Made by a program: the position numbers and the translations under genes
Shown: in pieces, positions 1-9,029 of the stretch
How the letters are laid out: each line of letters opens with the position of its first letter
Position numbering within the stretch: position 1 is the stretch's first letter
The notes under the pieces: generated by a model
The model's input: only the letters and a program-made list of their open reading frames with translations
Database searches by the model: none
What the model was told of the DNA's origin: nothing
Source of the DNA: Mycobacterium saskatchewanense
Lineage (GTDB): Bacteria > Actinomycetota > Actinomycetes > Mycobacteriales > Mycobacteriaceae
Direction: 5' to 3'
Length of the DNA: 64,000 nt
Assembly (NCBI RefSeq): GCF_010729105.1
Contig: NZ_AP022573.1
Coordinates: 5,518,001-5,582,000, forward strand

Positions 1-2
1 GA

Positions 3-605
3 CAGCTCAACCAGAACCTGGCCTCGGTGACCGGACTGCTGGCCAACGACCCGAACGAGGTCGCCAACGCGGTCACGGCGCTGGCCGACGTCGTCGGCGA
101 CGTCCGGAGCTTCGTGGCCGACAACAGGGAGGCGCTGGGCACCACCTCGGACCGGCTGGCGTCGGTGTCGACGGCGCTCAACAACAGCCTCGACGACGTC
201 AGGCAGGCGCTGCACATCGCGCCCACCGAGCTGCAGAACTTCATGAACATCTACCAGCCCGCGCAGGGCACGCTGAGCGGCGCGCCGGCGTTCGCCAACT
301 TCGCCAACCCGGTGGCGTTCCTGTGCGGGGCGATACAGGCCGCGTCGCGTCTGGGCTGGGACCAGTCGGCCAAGCTGTGCGTGCAATATCTGGCGCCGAT
401 CATCAAGAATCGTCAGTACAACTTCCCGCCGCTGGGGGAGAACCTGGTGGTCGGCGCGACGGCGCGGCCGAACGAGGTGACTTACAGCGAGGATTGGATG
501 CGGCCGGATTATGTTCCGCCGCAACCAGACCCGTCCGTGGTGCATCCGGCCAATCCCGCCGACGGCCTGCGCGGCCTGCTGCTGCCGACCGGGGACGGAT
601 CGTGA
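3..605 (+). CDS. MceD-family protein, C-terminal part (5' end outside window)
   Basis: The reading frame is open from the window edge, so only the last 200 residues are present. Mce proteins form the periplasmic lipid-shuttling tube of Mce transporters. The visible part has the coiled-coil-like Asn/Ala/Leu-rich stretch of Mce proteins. It is followed by the C-terminal block typical of MceD: FLCGAIQAASRLG, then SAKLCVQYLAPI, then NRQYNFPPLGEN and a Pro-rich tail. The stop overlaps the GTG start of the next gene, so the two are probably translationally coupled. Assignment to the D position rests on these motifs and on the E and F genes downstream. Which mce operon this is cannot be told from the fragment. 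Confidence 0.85.
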   Translation, partial: QLNQNLASVTGLLANDPNEVANAVTALADVVGDVRSFVADNREALGTTSDRLASVSTALNNSLDDVRQALHIAPTELQNFMNIYQPAQGTLSGAPAFANFANPVAFLCGAIQAASRLGWDQSAKLCVQYLAPIIKNRQYNFPPLGENLVVGATARPNEVTYSEDWMRPDYVPPQPDPSVVHPANPADGLRGLLLPTGDGS

Positions 606-1735
606 CGCGCCGGCGGCACGTCGCCCTGGGCCTGCTGGCGGCGCTGGTGGTGGTCGCACCGGCCGGCTGCGGCTGGCGGGGCCTGAACTCGGTGGCGTTG
701 CCGGGAACCGCCGGGCGCGGTCCCGGCTCGTTCACGATTCAGGCGCAGCTCCCCGACGTGGGCACCCTCGAGCAGAACTCCCGCGTGCAGGTCGGCGACG
801 TCACGGTGGGCAACGTCAGCAGGATCGAGCGGCAGGGCTGGCATGCGCTGCTGACGCTCCGGCTCGACGGTGACGTCGACCTGCCGGCCAACGCGGCGGC
901 GACGATCGGCCAGACCAGCCTGCTGGGCTCGCTGCACGTCGAGCTGGCCGCGCCCACCGGCGTCCCGCCCCGCGGCAGATTGAGGGAGGGGTCGCTGATT
1001 CCTCTGTCGTCGGCCGGCACCTACCCCTCGACCGAGCAGACGCTCGCCGCAATCTCCCTGTTGCTCAACGGGGGTGGGATCGGGCAGATCCAGGACATCA
1101 CCCAGTCGCTGAGCACCGCGCTGGCCGGCCGCGCCGATGACCTGCGCGGCCTGATCGCCCAGCTCGACGAGTTCACCGGCCACGTCACCGACCAGACCGA
1201 CGACATCGTCGCCGCGGCCGAGAGCCTCAACAACCTGGTCGGCCAGTTCGCGGACCAGAAGCCGGTGGTGGACCGCGCGTTGCGGACCATCCCGGCCGCG
1301 CTGCACACCCTGGCCGACGAGCGGCAGACGCTCGTCGAGGCGCTCGACCAGTTCGGCAAATTCAGTGCGCTGGTTGCCGATTCGGTGCGCCAGACCAAAG
1401 ACACCCTGGTCAAGGAACTGAAGGACCTGGCGCCGGTGCTCGAATCACTGGCCAACGCCGGTCCCGCCATGACCCGCGCCCTGAGCCTGCTCGCCACCTA
1501 TCCGTTCCCCAAGGAGACCATCAGCAAGTGGGCGCGGGGGGACTACGCGAACCTGACCGCCATCATCGACCTCACGCTGAGCCGGCTCGACGCGTCCTTC
1601 CTCACCGGCACCCGGTTCGAGGGCAACCTGACCGAGCTGGAGCTGCAGTGGGGCCGCACGATCGGCCAGATGCCCAGCCCCTACACCGCCGGCAATCCGC
1701 TTGTCGTGCCGTATCACTGGGATCAAGGGCGCTGA
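602..1735 (+). CDS. MceE-family lipoprotein
   Basis: 377 residues from a GTG that overlaps the mceD stop (GTGA). The N-terminus has an RRR n-region, a hydrophobic stretch and the lipobox PAGC (Cys about residue 23), so this is a secreted lipoprotein, as the E member of Mce operons usually is. The MCE/MlaD domain follows (FTIQAQLPDVGTLEQNSRVQVGDVTVGNV, about residues 45-120), then a long helical region. It should form part of the hexameric lipid-import tube with the other Mce proteins. The upstream in-frame extension is rejected because it runs through the end of mceD in another frame. Confidence 0.9.
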   Translation: MTRRRHVALGLLAALVVVAPAGCGWRGLNSVALPGTAGRGPGSFTIQAQLPDVGTLEQNSRVQVGDVTVGNVSRIERQGWHALLTLRLDGDVDLPANAAATIGQTSLLGSLHVELAAPTGVPPRGRLREGSLIPLSSAGTYPSTEQTLAAISLLLNGGGIGQIQDITQSLSTALAGRADDLRGLIAQLDEFTGHVTDQTDDIVAAAESLNNLVGQFADQKPVVDRALRTIPAALHTLADERQTLVEALDQFGKFSALVADSVRQTKDTLVKELKDLAPVLESLANAGPAMTRALSLLATYPFPKETISKWARGDYANLTAIIDLTLSRLDASFLTGTRFEGNLTELELQWGRTIGQMPSPYTAGNPLVVPYHWDQGR

Positions 1736-1736
1736 C

Positions 1737-3176
1737 ATGCCGCCTCTGCCTCGACGAATCCTCATCCAGCTGGCGATCTTCGTGATCGTCGCGCTGGTCG
1801 GCGGCGCCGTGATGGTGTTCGGCTACATTCAGCTCCCCGCGATGTTCGGCATCGGGCGTTATCGGGTCACCGTCGAGCTGCCCCGGGCCGCCGGCCTGTA
1901 TCCGAGCGGTAACGTCACCTATCGGGGGACCGAGGTCGGCCGCGTCGACAGCGTTCGTCTCACCGACACCGGCGTGGCGGCGGTGCTCTCGCTGAAGTCG
2001 GGCGTCGACATCCCGTCGGACCTCGATGCCGAGGTACACAGTCAGTCGGCGGTGGGCGAGCAGTATGTTGCGTTGCTGCCGCGCAGGGCCTCCCCGCCGC
2101 TGCGGGACGGCGACGTGATCCGCGGCGACCGGGTGTCGGTGCCGCCCGACCTGGACACGATGCTGGACGCGGCGAACCGGGGCCTCGAGTCGGTCCCGCG
2201 GGAGGACCTCAAGACCGTCGTCGACGAGGCCTCCGCCGCCGTCGGCGGGCTCGGGCCGGACATCTCCCGGCTCGTGGCCGGCGCGAGCGCGTTGTCCGCG
2301 GACGCCCGCAAGAACCTGGATTCGCTGCTCACGCTCATCGATCGGTCGCGGCCGGTGCTGGATACGCAGGCCGATTCGCCTGATGCCGTACGCGCGTGGG
2401 CCGCGCACCTGGCCGACGTGGCGGGCGGGCTGCGGAACAGCGACACCGCGGTCCACACCGTGCTGGAGCAAGGCGGGGCCGCCGTCGGCGAGGCGCGCCA
2501 GCTGCTGGACCGGCTGAATCCGACGCTGCCTGTCCTGCTCGCCAACGTGATCGGCGTCGGGCAGGTCGCGTTGACTTATCACGCCGGCCTGGAGCAGTTG
2601 CTGGTGCTGCTGCCCCAGGCGGTGGCGACGATCCAGGCGATCAACGTCCCGAACCGGAACACCAAGCAGGGCTACAAGGGCGCGTTCCTGAGCTTCAACC
2701 TGCGCCTGAACCTGCCGCCGCCGTGTCTCACCGGCTTCCTGCCGGCCCAGCAGCAGCGGGTGCCGTCGTGGGAGGACCACCCGGACCGCCCGGCCGGCGA
2801 CCTGTATTGCCGGGTGCCGCAGGACTCTGCGCAAAACGTCCGCGGCGTACGCAACACGCCGTGCGTGGGCCGCCCCGGGAAGCGCGCGCCGACGGCGCAG
2901 ATGTGCAACGGCGACGACAGCTACGTGCCGCTCAATGACGGATACAACTGGAAGGGCGACCCGAACGCCACGCTGTCCGGTCAGCCCGTCCCGCAGCCTC
3001 GTTCGGCGGCCCCGCCCACCCCGGGCCCCGAACCGCTGCCGATCGCGGCCGCCGAGTACGACCCGGCCACCGGCACCTACGTCGGCCCGGACGGGCACGT
3101 CTACACCCAATCCGACCTGGCCGCACCCGGCGGAAAGGAGCACACATGGCAGACGATGTTGCTGCCGCCGAATTGA
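1737..3176 (+). CDS. MceF-family protein
   Basis: 479 residues, starting one base after the mceE stop. There is one N-terminal membrane segment (about residues 9-31), then the MCE domain with YRVTVELPRAAGLYPSGNVTYRG and the GRVDSVRL strand, then helical repeats and a Pro-rich C-terminus. This is the usual architecture of the sixth Mce subunit, which anchors the substrate tube in the inner membrane. Its last 31 bases overlap the following mas gene. An ATG 36 bases upstream is possible but would lie inside mceE and lengthen the n-region without need. Confidence 0.9.
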   Translation: MPPLPRRILIQLAIFVIVALVGGAVMVFGYIQLPAMFGIGRYRVTVELPRAAGLYPSGNVTYRGTEVGRVDSVRLTDTGVAAVLSLKSGVDIPSDLDAEVHSQSAVGEQYVALLPRRASPPLRDGDVIRGDRVSVPPDLDTMLDAANRGLESVPREDLKTVVDEASAAVGGLGPDISRLVAGASALSADARKNLDSLLTLIDRSRPVLDTQADSPDAVRAWAAHLADVAGGLRNSDTAVHTVLEQGGAAVGEARQLLDRLNPTLPVLLANVIGVGQVALTYHAGLEQLLVLLPQAVATIQAINVPNRNTKQGYKGAFLSFNLRLNLPPPCLTGFLPAQQQRVPSWEDHPDRPAGDLYCRVPQDSAQNVRGVRNTPCVGRPGKRAPTAQMCNGDDSYVPLNDGYNWKGDPNATLSGQPVPQPRSAAPPTPGPEPLPIAAAEYDPATGTYVGPDGHVYTQSDLAAPGGKEHTWQTMLLPPN

Positions 3177-3688
3177 CCGGCGGCGCAGCGCAAGTCGACG
3201 GCGACTCGGCCGTCAACGGCCGCATGTTGGTCATCGGGGCCGTGATCGTGCTGGCGCTGACCGGCCTCGTCGGGTGGGTCGGGCTGCGAGCGCATCAAGC
3301 GCACCAGGCCCAGGAGCGGCGGGCGCTCTTTCTGCAGGCCGCTCGCGAGGGCGCGCTGAACCTCACCACGATGGACTTCCGGGAAGCCGACGCCGACGTG
3401 CAACGCATCTTGAACGGGGCGACCGGCTCGCTGTACGACAGCTTCGCCAAGCGTTCGCAGCCCTTCGTCGAGGTGCTGATGCGGACCCAGTCGAAGTCCG
3501 TCGGCACGATCACCGAAGCGGGCGTCGAATCCCAATCCGGCGACCGGGCGGAGGTTCTGGTCACGGTCATCGTGCACACGTCGAACGCCGTCGCGGCCCA
3601 GCCGGAGCCGCACGCCTGGCGGATGCGGCTGTCCCTGCAGAAAGTCGGCGGCGTGCCGAAGGTGTCGAACGTCGAGTTCGTCCCATGA
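3146..3688 (+). CDS. Mce-associated membrane protein (Mas), first copy
   Basis: 180 residues, with a single membrane segment at about residues 27-48 and a C-terminal exported domain ending VGGVPKVSNVEFVP. This is the layout of the Mas proteins encoded after mceF, which stabilise or assist Mce complexes (family knowledge). Its start lies inside the end of mceF, and its TGA overlaps the ATG of the next mas gene, so mceD-mceE-mceF-mas-mas is one translationally coupled unit. Confidence 0.85.
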   Translation: MADDVAAAELTGGAAQVDGDSAVNGRMLVIGAVIVLALTGLVGWVGLRAHQAHQAQERRALFLQAAREGALNLTTMDFREADADVQRILNGATGSLYDSFAKRSQPFVEVLMRTQSKSVGTITEAGVESQSGDRAEVLVTVIVHTSNAVAAQPEPHAWRMRLSLQKVGGVPKVSNVEFVP

Positions 3689-4230
3689 CCGGGCGGCCGG
3701 ATGTCGAGGAAACCGTTGAGCCGGTCGAGGACCGGCCAGCGCGCCGACTCGGTTGGTCGCGCGCGCTGGCCCGCGGCGTGCTGCCCGGACTGGCGTTGCT
3801 GCTCGCGGCGATGGCCGGCTTCCTCAAGTGGCAGGGCTCGTCGGCCGCCGACGCCGACCGCGGACGCACCGAGGCGACCCAGGCGGCGCGGGATGCCACC
3901 GTCGCACTGCTGACTTACCGGCCCGACACGGTCGAGCGCGACTTGGGCGCCGCGCGCGACCGGCTGACGGGCCGGTTCGCCCAGGCCTACGCGGCGCTGG
4001 CCCGCGACGTCGTCATTCCCGGTGCGAAGCAGAAGCACATTTCCGCGGTGGCGACCGTCCAGTCCGCGGCGGCGGTGCAGGCGGGACCCGACCACGGGGT
4101 GGTGCTTTTGTTCGTCAACCAGACGACGATCGTCGGAACCGACGTGCCCGCTTACACGGCGTCGAGCGTCCGAGTCACCTTGGACAGGGTCGGCGGGCGG
4201 TGGCTGGTCTCCGGGTTCGATCCGGTCTGA
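3685..4230 (+). CDS. Mce-associated membrane protein (Mas), second copy
   Basis: 181 residues. An acidic cytoplasmic start is followed by a membrane segment (about residues 30-50), then an alpha/beta exported domain ending VRVTLDRVGGRWLVSGFDPV, the usual C-terminal signature of Mas proteins. The ATG overlaps the previous TGA (ATGA). It is the last gene of the mce operon here: only three bases separate its stop from the convergent cstA stop. I see no classical terminator in that space, so the two transcripts probably overlap antisense. Confidence 0.85.
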   Translation: MTGRPDVEETVEPVEDRPARRLGWSRALARGVLPGLALLLAAMAGFLKWQGSSAADADRGRTEATQAARDATVALLTYRPDTVERDLGAARDRLTGRFAQAYAALARDVVIPGAKQKHISAVATVQSAAAVQAGPDHGVVLLFVNQTTIVGTDVPAYTASSVRVTLDRVGGRWLVSGFDPV

Positions 4231-4233
4231 TCG

Positions 4234-6480
4234 TCAATCCTTGTTCGCGGCAACGGGTTTGGCCGCATCCCACTGCCGCTGCACCTCGCGTTCGCTGGCC
4301 GTGGGAAGCAGGCCTGACGGCGCGAAGAACCGCGACGGTACCGGCTCGGCCTCGGTCAGGGGACGCCCTCCACCCCGAATCGCGCTGTAGGCCACCAGGA
4401 TTCCGACGACCACCACGATGACGACGACCAGCGCGAACGCGACCGAGAGGGTGCCCTGGATGAAGGTGTTCCGGATCACCTCGTCGATCTGATGGACGTT
4501 CTTTGCCGAGCCGAACGCCGTCTTACCCGCGTGTTTGGCCGCCAGGTACTGATGGTGCTGGGTCCAGTAGCCGACGGCCGGATCCGCGGAGAAGATCTTC
4601 TGCCACGACGCCGTCAGGGTCACCGCCAGGTCCCACAGCAGCGGAACGCCGGGGATCCACGCCCACCGCAGCAGGCCCTTCTTGACGACGATCACGGTGA
4701 TGACCGTCAGCGCGATGGCCGCGAGCAGCTGGTTGGCGATGCCGAACAGCGGGAAGAGCGTGTTGATGCCGCCCAGCGGATCGGTGACGCCCATCAGCAG
4801 GATGCTGCCCCACGCCGCCGCCACCACGAGGCTGCAGGTCCAGACGCCCGGGCGCCAGCTGGGGTTGCGCAGCTTGGCCAGCGGACCGCCCAGGTTGCCC
4901 AGCGTGTCCGACAGCATGAACCGGGCGACGCGGGTGCCCGCGTCGACGGCGGTCAGGATGAACAGCGCCTCGAACATGATCGCGAAGTGGTACCAGAACG
5001 CTCGGAGGCCCGCGCCGCCGAACACCCGCTGCAGCACCTCGGACATGCCGACGGCCAGCGTCGGGGCTCCGCCGGTGCGCGACACGATCGACTTCTCGCC
5101 CACGCCGGCGGCGGCCTGGTTGAGTTGATCGGCGGTGGCCGGGCCGCCGGACAACCCGAGCCCGTTGACGTAATGCGCTGCGGTGGCCGCGGTGCCGCCG
5201 GTCTGCGCGGCCGGGGCGTTGAGGGCGAAGTACAGGTGCTGGTCGAGGATGGCCGCGCTGATCAGCGCCATGATGGCGACGAACGACTCGGTGAGCATCC
5301 CGCCGTAGCCGATCAGCCGCATCTGGCTTTCCTTCTCCAGCAGCTTCGGCGTGGTGCCCGACGAGATCAGCGCGTGGAATCCGGACAGGGCGCCGCAGGC
5401 GATGGTGATGAACAGGAACGGGAACAGCGAGCCGGGGAACACCGGCCCGTCGCCGGCGGCGGCGAACCGCGACACGGCCGGCGCTTCGATGACGGGCCTG
5501 GCGAGGCAGATGCCGACCGTCAGCAGAGCGATGGCGCCGACCTTCATGAACGTCGACAGGTAGTCGCGCGGCGCGAGCAGCAGCCACACCGGCAGTACCG
5601 ACGCCACGAACCCGTACCCGATGATCAGCCAGGACACCGTGACCGGCGAGAGGTTCAACCATGAGGCGCCCCATGATGTTTCACCCACCCAGCTGCCCGC
5701 GGCGACGGCGATCAGCAGCAGCGCGAAGCCGATGACCGACACCTCGCCCACCCGGCCGGGCCGCAGGTAGCGCAGGTAGCAGCCCATGAAGAGGGCGATC
5801 GGGATCGTCATGGCGATGGAGAACACGCCCCACGGGCTCTGCGCCAGCCCGCGGACGACCACGAGCGCCAGCACCGCGATGATGATCACCATGATGACGA
5901 ACGCGCCGAGCAGGGCGGCGGCGCCGCCGGTGGCGCCGAGCTCGTCGCGGGCCATCTGACCCAGGGAGCGTCCGCGCCGCCGGGTGGAGATCCACAACAC
6001 CAGGTAGTCCTGGACGGCCCCGGCGAACACCGCCCCGAGGACGATCCAGATGGTGCACGGCAGGTAGCCCATCTGCGCTGCCAGCACCGGGCCCACCAGC
6101 GGACCGGCCCCGGCGATGGCGGCGAAGTGATGCCCGAAGAGCACCCGCCGGTCGGTCGGCACGTAGTCGGTCCCGTCGTCCAGCACCTCCGCCGGGGTGG
6201 CGTGGTCGTCGCGCGGGCGGACGATCTTCGCCTCGATCAGCCGCGCGTAGAACCGGAACCCGATGATGTAGGTGCAGACGGCGGCGACCACCAGCCATAC
6301 CGCGTTGACGGTCTCGCCCCGCGTCAACGCGATGACGGCCCAGGCGGCGGCGCCGATGACGGCGATGATCCCGAAGATTGCCTTGTGCCGCGCGGTGATG
6401 GGGGAGCGGTCGACGATCGCGACGGGCGGCAGGGTTTCGTCGGTGCGGACATAGCTGACGTGTTCGTGCTGCGCTGTCAC
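4234..6480 (-). CDS. cstA: Carbon starvation protein A family transporter
   Basis: 748 residues with about 16-18 hydrophobic segments along the whole length. The N-terminal CstA core carries PTDRRVLFGHHFAAIAGAGPLVGPVLAAQMGYLP, a very conserved block of the family. CstA proteins are inner-membrane peptide or pyruvate importers induced on carbon limitation. The GTG at 6480 (VTAQHEHVSY) was chosen because the upstream extension enters the ligB 3' region and is low-complexity. The order cstA-ligB matches M. tuberculosis Rv3063-Rv3062. The substrate in mycobacteria is not evident from sequence. Confidence 0.93.
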   Translation of the reverse strand: MTAQHEHVSYVRTDETLPPVAIVDRSPITARHKAIFGIIAVIGAAAWAVIALTRGETVNAVWLVVAAVCTYIIGFRFYARLIEAKIVRPRDDHATPAEVLDDGTDYVPTDRRVLFGHHFAAIAGAGPLVGPVLAAQMGYLPCTIWIVLGAVFAGAVQDYLVLWISTRRRGRSLGQMARDELGATGGAAALLGAFVIMVIIIAVLALVVVRGLAQSPWGVFSIAMTIPIALFMGCYLRYLRPGRVGEVSVIGFALLLIAVAAGSWVGETSWGASWLNLSPVTVSWLIIGYGFVASVLPVWLLLAPRDYLSTFMKVGAIALLTVGICLARPVIEAPAVSRFAAAGDGPVFPGSLFPFLFITIACGALSGFHALISSGTTPKLLEKESQMRLIGYGGMLTESFVAIMALISAAILDQHLYFALNAPAAQTGGTAATAAHYVNGLGLSGGPATADQLNQAAAGVGEKSIVSRTGGAPTLAVGMSEVLQRVFGGAGLRAFWYHFAIMFEALFILTAVDAGTRVARFMLSDTLGNLGGPLAKLRNPSWRPGVWTCSLVVAAAWGSILLMGVTDPLGGINTLFPLFGIANQLLAAIALTVITVIVVKKGLLRWAWIPGVPLLWDLAVTLTASWQKIFSADPAVGYWTQHHQYLAAKHAGKTAFGSAKNVHQIDEVIRNTFIQGTLSVAFALVVVIVVVVGILVAYSAIRGGGRPLTEAEPVPSRFFAPSGLLPTASEREVQRQWDAAKPVAANKD

Positions 6481-6523
6481 GCTCAAAACCCTACGACGAC
6501 CCGGCCGCCGCCGCGCGAATGTT

Positions 6524-8053
6524 TCAGTACAGGCGACGGACGTTGTCGATCGTGTCCACCTCGGCGGGGCCCTTGTCGTCGCGGTAGCGCACCACGCGGG
6601 CGAACCGTAGCGCCAGTCCGCCCGGGTACCGCGACGACTTCTGCACTCCGTCCAGGGCCACTTCGACCACCTGCTCCGGTCGCAGCCGCACCACGTAGCC
6701 GTCGGTCGGGCCGGCGGCGAGTTCGGTGAACCGGGCGGTCTGCCAGACCAGCATCGCATCGGTCATGCCCTTGAAAGTCTTTCCCACCATGACGAATTCG
6801 CCGGTGTCCGGATCGCGCGCACCGAGGTGGATGTTGGAGAGTTTTCCGCGGCGGCGGCCCGATCCCCACTCCACGGCCAGCACCACCAGATCCAGCGTGT
6901 GCACCGGCTTGACCTTCAGCCAGCCCGCGCCGCGGCGGCCCGCCTGATACGGGCTCGCCGGCGCCTTGGCCATCACCCCCTCGTGGCCGGCGGCCAGCGT
7001 CGCGTCCAGGAAGGCGGCGGCCCGGGCGGGGTCGGAGGTGACCAGCCGGTCGACCCGGTGCGCGGGCGGCACCAGCTCGTCCAGCGCGGCCAGCCGGTCG
7101 GTGGTCGGCGCGTCGAGCAGGTCGACACCGTCGCGGTGCAGAAGGTCGAAGAAGAACACCGAAAGTGGCTGGTTCGCAACGGCCCCCGCCACATCGACCG
7201 ATCGGCCGAACCGCGACGCGGTGACCTGGAACCGGTGTGGGCGGTTGTCGGGCTGCAGCGCGATCGCCTCGCCATCGGCGATCAGGGTCTCCACCGGGAG
7301 TGCCAGCGTCGCCCGGACGACCTCGGGCAGCCGGGCGGTGACGTCGTCGAGGCTGCGGGTGTAGACGGTCACCTCGTCACCGGCCCGGTGGATCTGCACC
7401 CGCGCGCCGTCCAGCTTCGCCTCGAGAATCGTTGCGCCGCCGTGGCGTTCGAGCGCCTCGGCGGCACTCGCCGCCGTCTGCGCCAGCATCGGCCCGACGG
7501 GCCGGCCCACCCGCAGCGTGAACGCGTCCAGCGCGCCGGCCCCGCCGCCCAGGGCGGCGGCCGCCACGGCGGGCAGGTCCCCGCCCAGCATCGCCGCGCG
7601 CTGGACGGTCGCGGCGGGGATCGCGCCGGCCTTCGCCACCGCGTCGGCCATGATCCCGCCCAGCGCGCCCTGGCGCAGTTCGCCGCCGAGCAGCCTGGTC
7701 AGGAACGTCTGCTCGAGTTCGGTCGCGGCGGCGAACAAGGCGGCCAGGAGGTCGGCGCGGCGGGCCTGTGATCCCTTGCCGGAGACGGCGCCGATTTCGG
7801 AGAAGGCCGCGTCGACCGCGGTGACCGTGAGCGCCGGCACCGAGGCGGGCGGCGGACGGGAGCGCAGCGACGCCCATCCGACACCGATCTGGCGTTGCCG
7901 CAGCTCGCCGGACAGCCACGACACCACCGTCGTGACCACGCCGGGTTCCTGGGCGGCCCGGCGCAGCAGGTCGGCGATGCGGGCGACCTTGGCCAGGCGA
8001 GACGAGGTGCCGCCCACTTCGGCCGAGGTGGTCGCCACGTCGATGAGGAGCAC
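6524..8053 (-). CDS. ligB: ATP-dependent DNA ligase
   Basis: 509 residues from a GTG ([13 protein letters not shown]). An N-terminal DNA-binding domain is followed by the adenylation domain with motif [14 protein letters not shown] (lysine nucleophile), motif III region [11 protein letters not shown], motif [14 protein letters not shown], motif V WLKVKP, and a C-terminal OB domain. It seals nicked DNA with ATP. In mycobacteria LigB is an accessory, non-essential ligase beside the NAD-dependent LigA. The upstream in-frame extension is unlikely because it would run through the divergent promoter region. Length agrees with the M. tuberculosis protein (about 507 residues). Confidence 0.93.
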   Translation of the reverse strand: MLLIDVATTSAEVGGTSSRLAKVARIADLLRRAAQEPGVVTTVVSWLSGELRQRQIGVGWASLRSRPPPASVPALTVTAVDAAFSEIGAVSGKGSQARRADLLAALFAAATELEQTFLTRLLGGELRQGALGGIMADAVAKAGAIPAATVQRAAMLGGDLPAVAAAALGGGAGALDAFTLRVGRPVGPMLAQTAASAAEALERHGGATILEAKLDGARVQIHRAGDEVTVYTRSLDDVTARLPEVVRATLALPVETLIADGEAIALQPDNRPHRFQVTASRFGRSVDVAGAVANQPLSVFFFDLLHRDGVDLLDAPTTDRLAALDELVPPAHRVDRLVTSDPARAAAFLDATLAAGHEGVMAKAPASPYQAGRRGAGWLKVKPVHTLDLVVLAVEWGSGRRRGKLSNIHLGARDPDTGEFVMVGKTFKGMTDAMLVWQTARFTELAAGPTDGYVVRLRPEQVVEVALDGVQKSSRYPGGLALRFARVVRYRDDKGPAEVDTIDNVRRLY

Positions 8054-8113
8054 GGAGCCAGCTTGACACGGCTCGCCGACAAGCCTCCGCGACGGACGCG
8101 CTAACGTGCCCAC

Positions 8114-8123
8114 GTAACGTTAC
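8114..8123. promoter_or_regulatory. 10-bp palindrome in the ligB/SDR divergent spacer
   Basis: GTAACGTTAC is a perfect palindrome about 40 bases before the SDR start, and a TAACGT half-copy lies 12 bases to its left. The spacing suits a repressor site for one or both divergent genes. No regulator can be named. Confidence 0.3.
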
Positions 8124-8164
8124 AGTTTCCAGGAATTCTGGCACGCCACAAAGGAGAGGTCCGG

Positions 8165-8923
8165 ATGGAGATCAACGGGAAGAAGGTCGTCATCATCGGC
8201 GGCGCATCGGGGATGGGCCGCGCCACCGCCGAGCTGCTCACCGAGCGCGGCGCCGAGGTGGCGGTGCTGGACCGGCAGAATTCCGACGGCAAGACCGTGG
8301 CCGAGGCGATCGGCGGGGCGTTCTACCCGGTTGACGTCACGGACTTCACCGGAACCGAGGACACCCTGCAGACCGCGGTCGACAATCTCGGCGGCCTGCA
8401 CGTGGTGGTCACCACCGCGGGCGGCGGCATCGCCAAGCGCACCCTGACCAAGTCCGGCCCGCACGACCTCGAGTCCTTCCAGTCCGTGATCGACCTCAAT
8501 CTCATCGCCACTTTCAACATCAGCCGGCTGGCGGCGGCGCACATGGCCAAGAACGAACCCGAGGACGAGGAGCGGGGCGTCATCATCAACACCGCGTCGA
8601 TCGCCGCCTTCGAGGGCCAGATCGGGCAGGTCGCCTACACCGCGGCCAAGGCCGCGATAGCCGGGATGTGCCTCACCATGGCCCGCGACCTGGGCTCGAT
8701 GGGCATCCGGGTGCTGGCGATCGCGCCGAGCCTGTTTCTCACCGGGCTGACCGCCATGGTGCCCGACGAGATGGCGGCGACCCTGACCCGCGACGCCGCC
8801 TTCCCCAAGCGGATGGGCCGGCCGATCGAGTACGCGAAGCTGGCGGCGGCCATCGTCGACAACCCGATGCTCAACGGCCAGTGCATCCGGCTGGACGCCG
8901 GGCAGCGGTTCGCGCCCAAGTAG
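8165..8923 (+). CDS. Short-chain dehydrogenase, 3-hydroxyacyl-CoA dehydrogenase type II-like
   Basis: 252 residues. A classical SDR Rossmann fold with the cofactor motif GGASGMG at about residue 13, the catalytic Ser in NTASIAAFEG, and YTAAK (catalytic Tyr/Lys). The early IIGGASGMGRATAELL and late LNGQCIRLDAGQRFAPK blocks resemble the HSD17B10-like 3-hydroxyacyl-CoA/3-hydroxysteroid dehydrogenases, which oxidise with NAD. GGAGAG-type Shine-Dalgarno sequence lies just before the ATG. Its place immediately before the acyl-CoA dehydrogenase fits a beta-oxidation role. The exact substrate is inference. Confidence 0.85.
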   Translation: MEINGKKVVIIGGASGMGRATAELLTERGAEVAVLDRQNSDGKTVAEAIGGAFYPVDVTDFTGTEDTLQTAVDNLGGLHVVVTTAGGGIAKRTLTKSGPHDLESFQSVIDLNLIATFNISRLAAAHMAKNEPEDEERGVIINTASIAAFEGQIGQVAYTAAKAAIAGMCLTMARDLGSMGIRVLAIAPSLFLTGLTAMVPDEMAATLTRDAAFPKRMGRPIEYAKLAAAIVDNPMLNGQCIRLDAGQRFAPK

Positions 8924-9029
8924 CACCACCCGGGCCCGCGCCCTCCTCGCATTAAGTACACTCTTTAGCCAGCCGCCCCGCTTCCCCTCGAAGCGGGGCA
9001 GGCACCCAGCCCGCAGCGAGGAGGGCCCC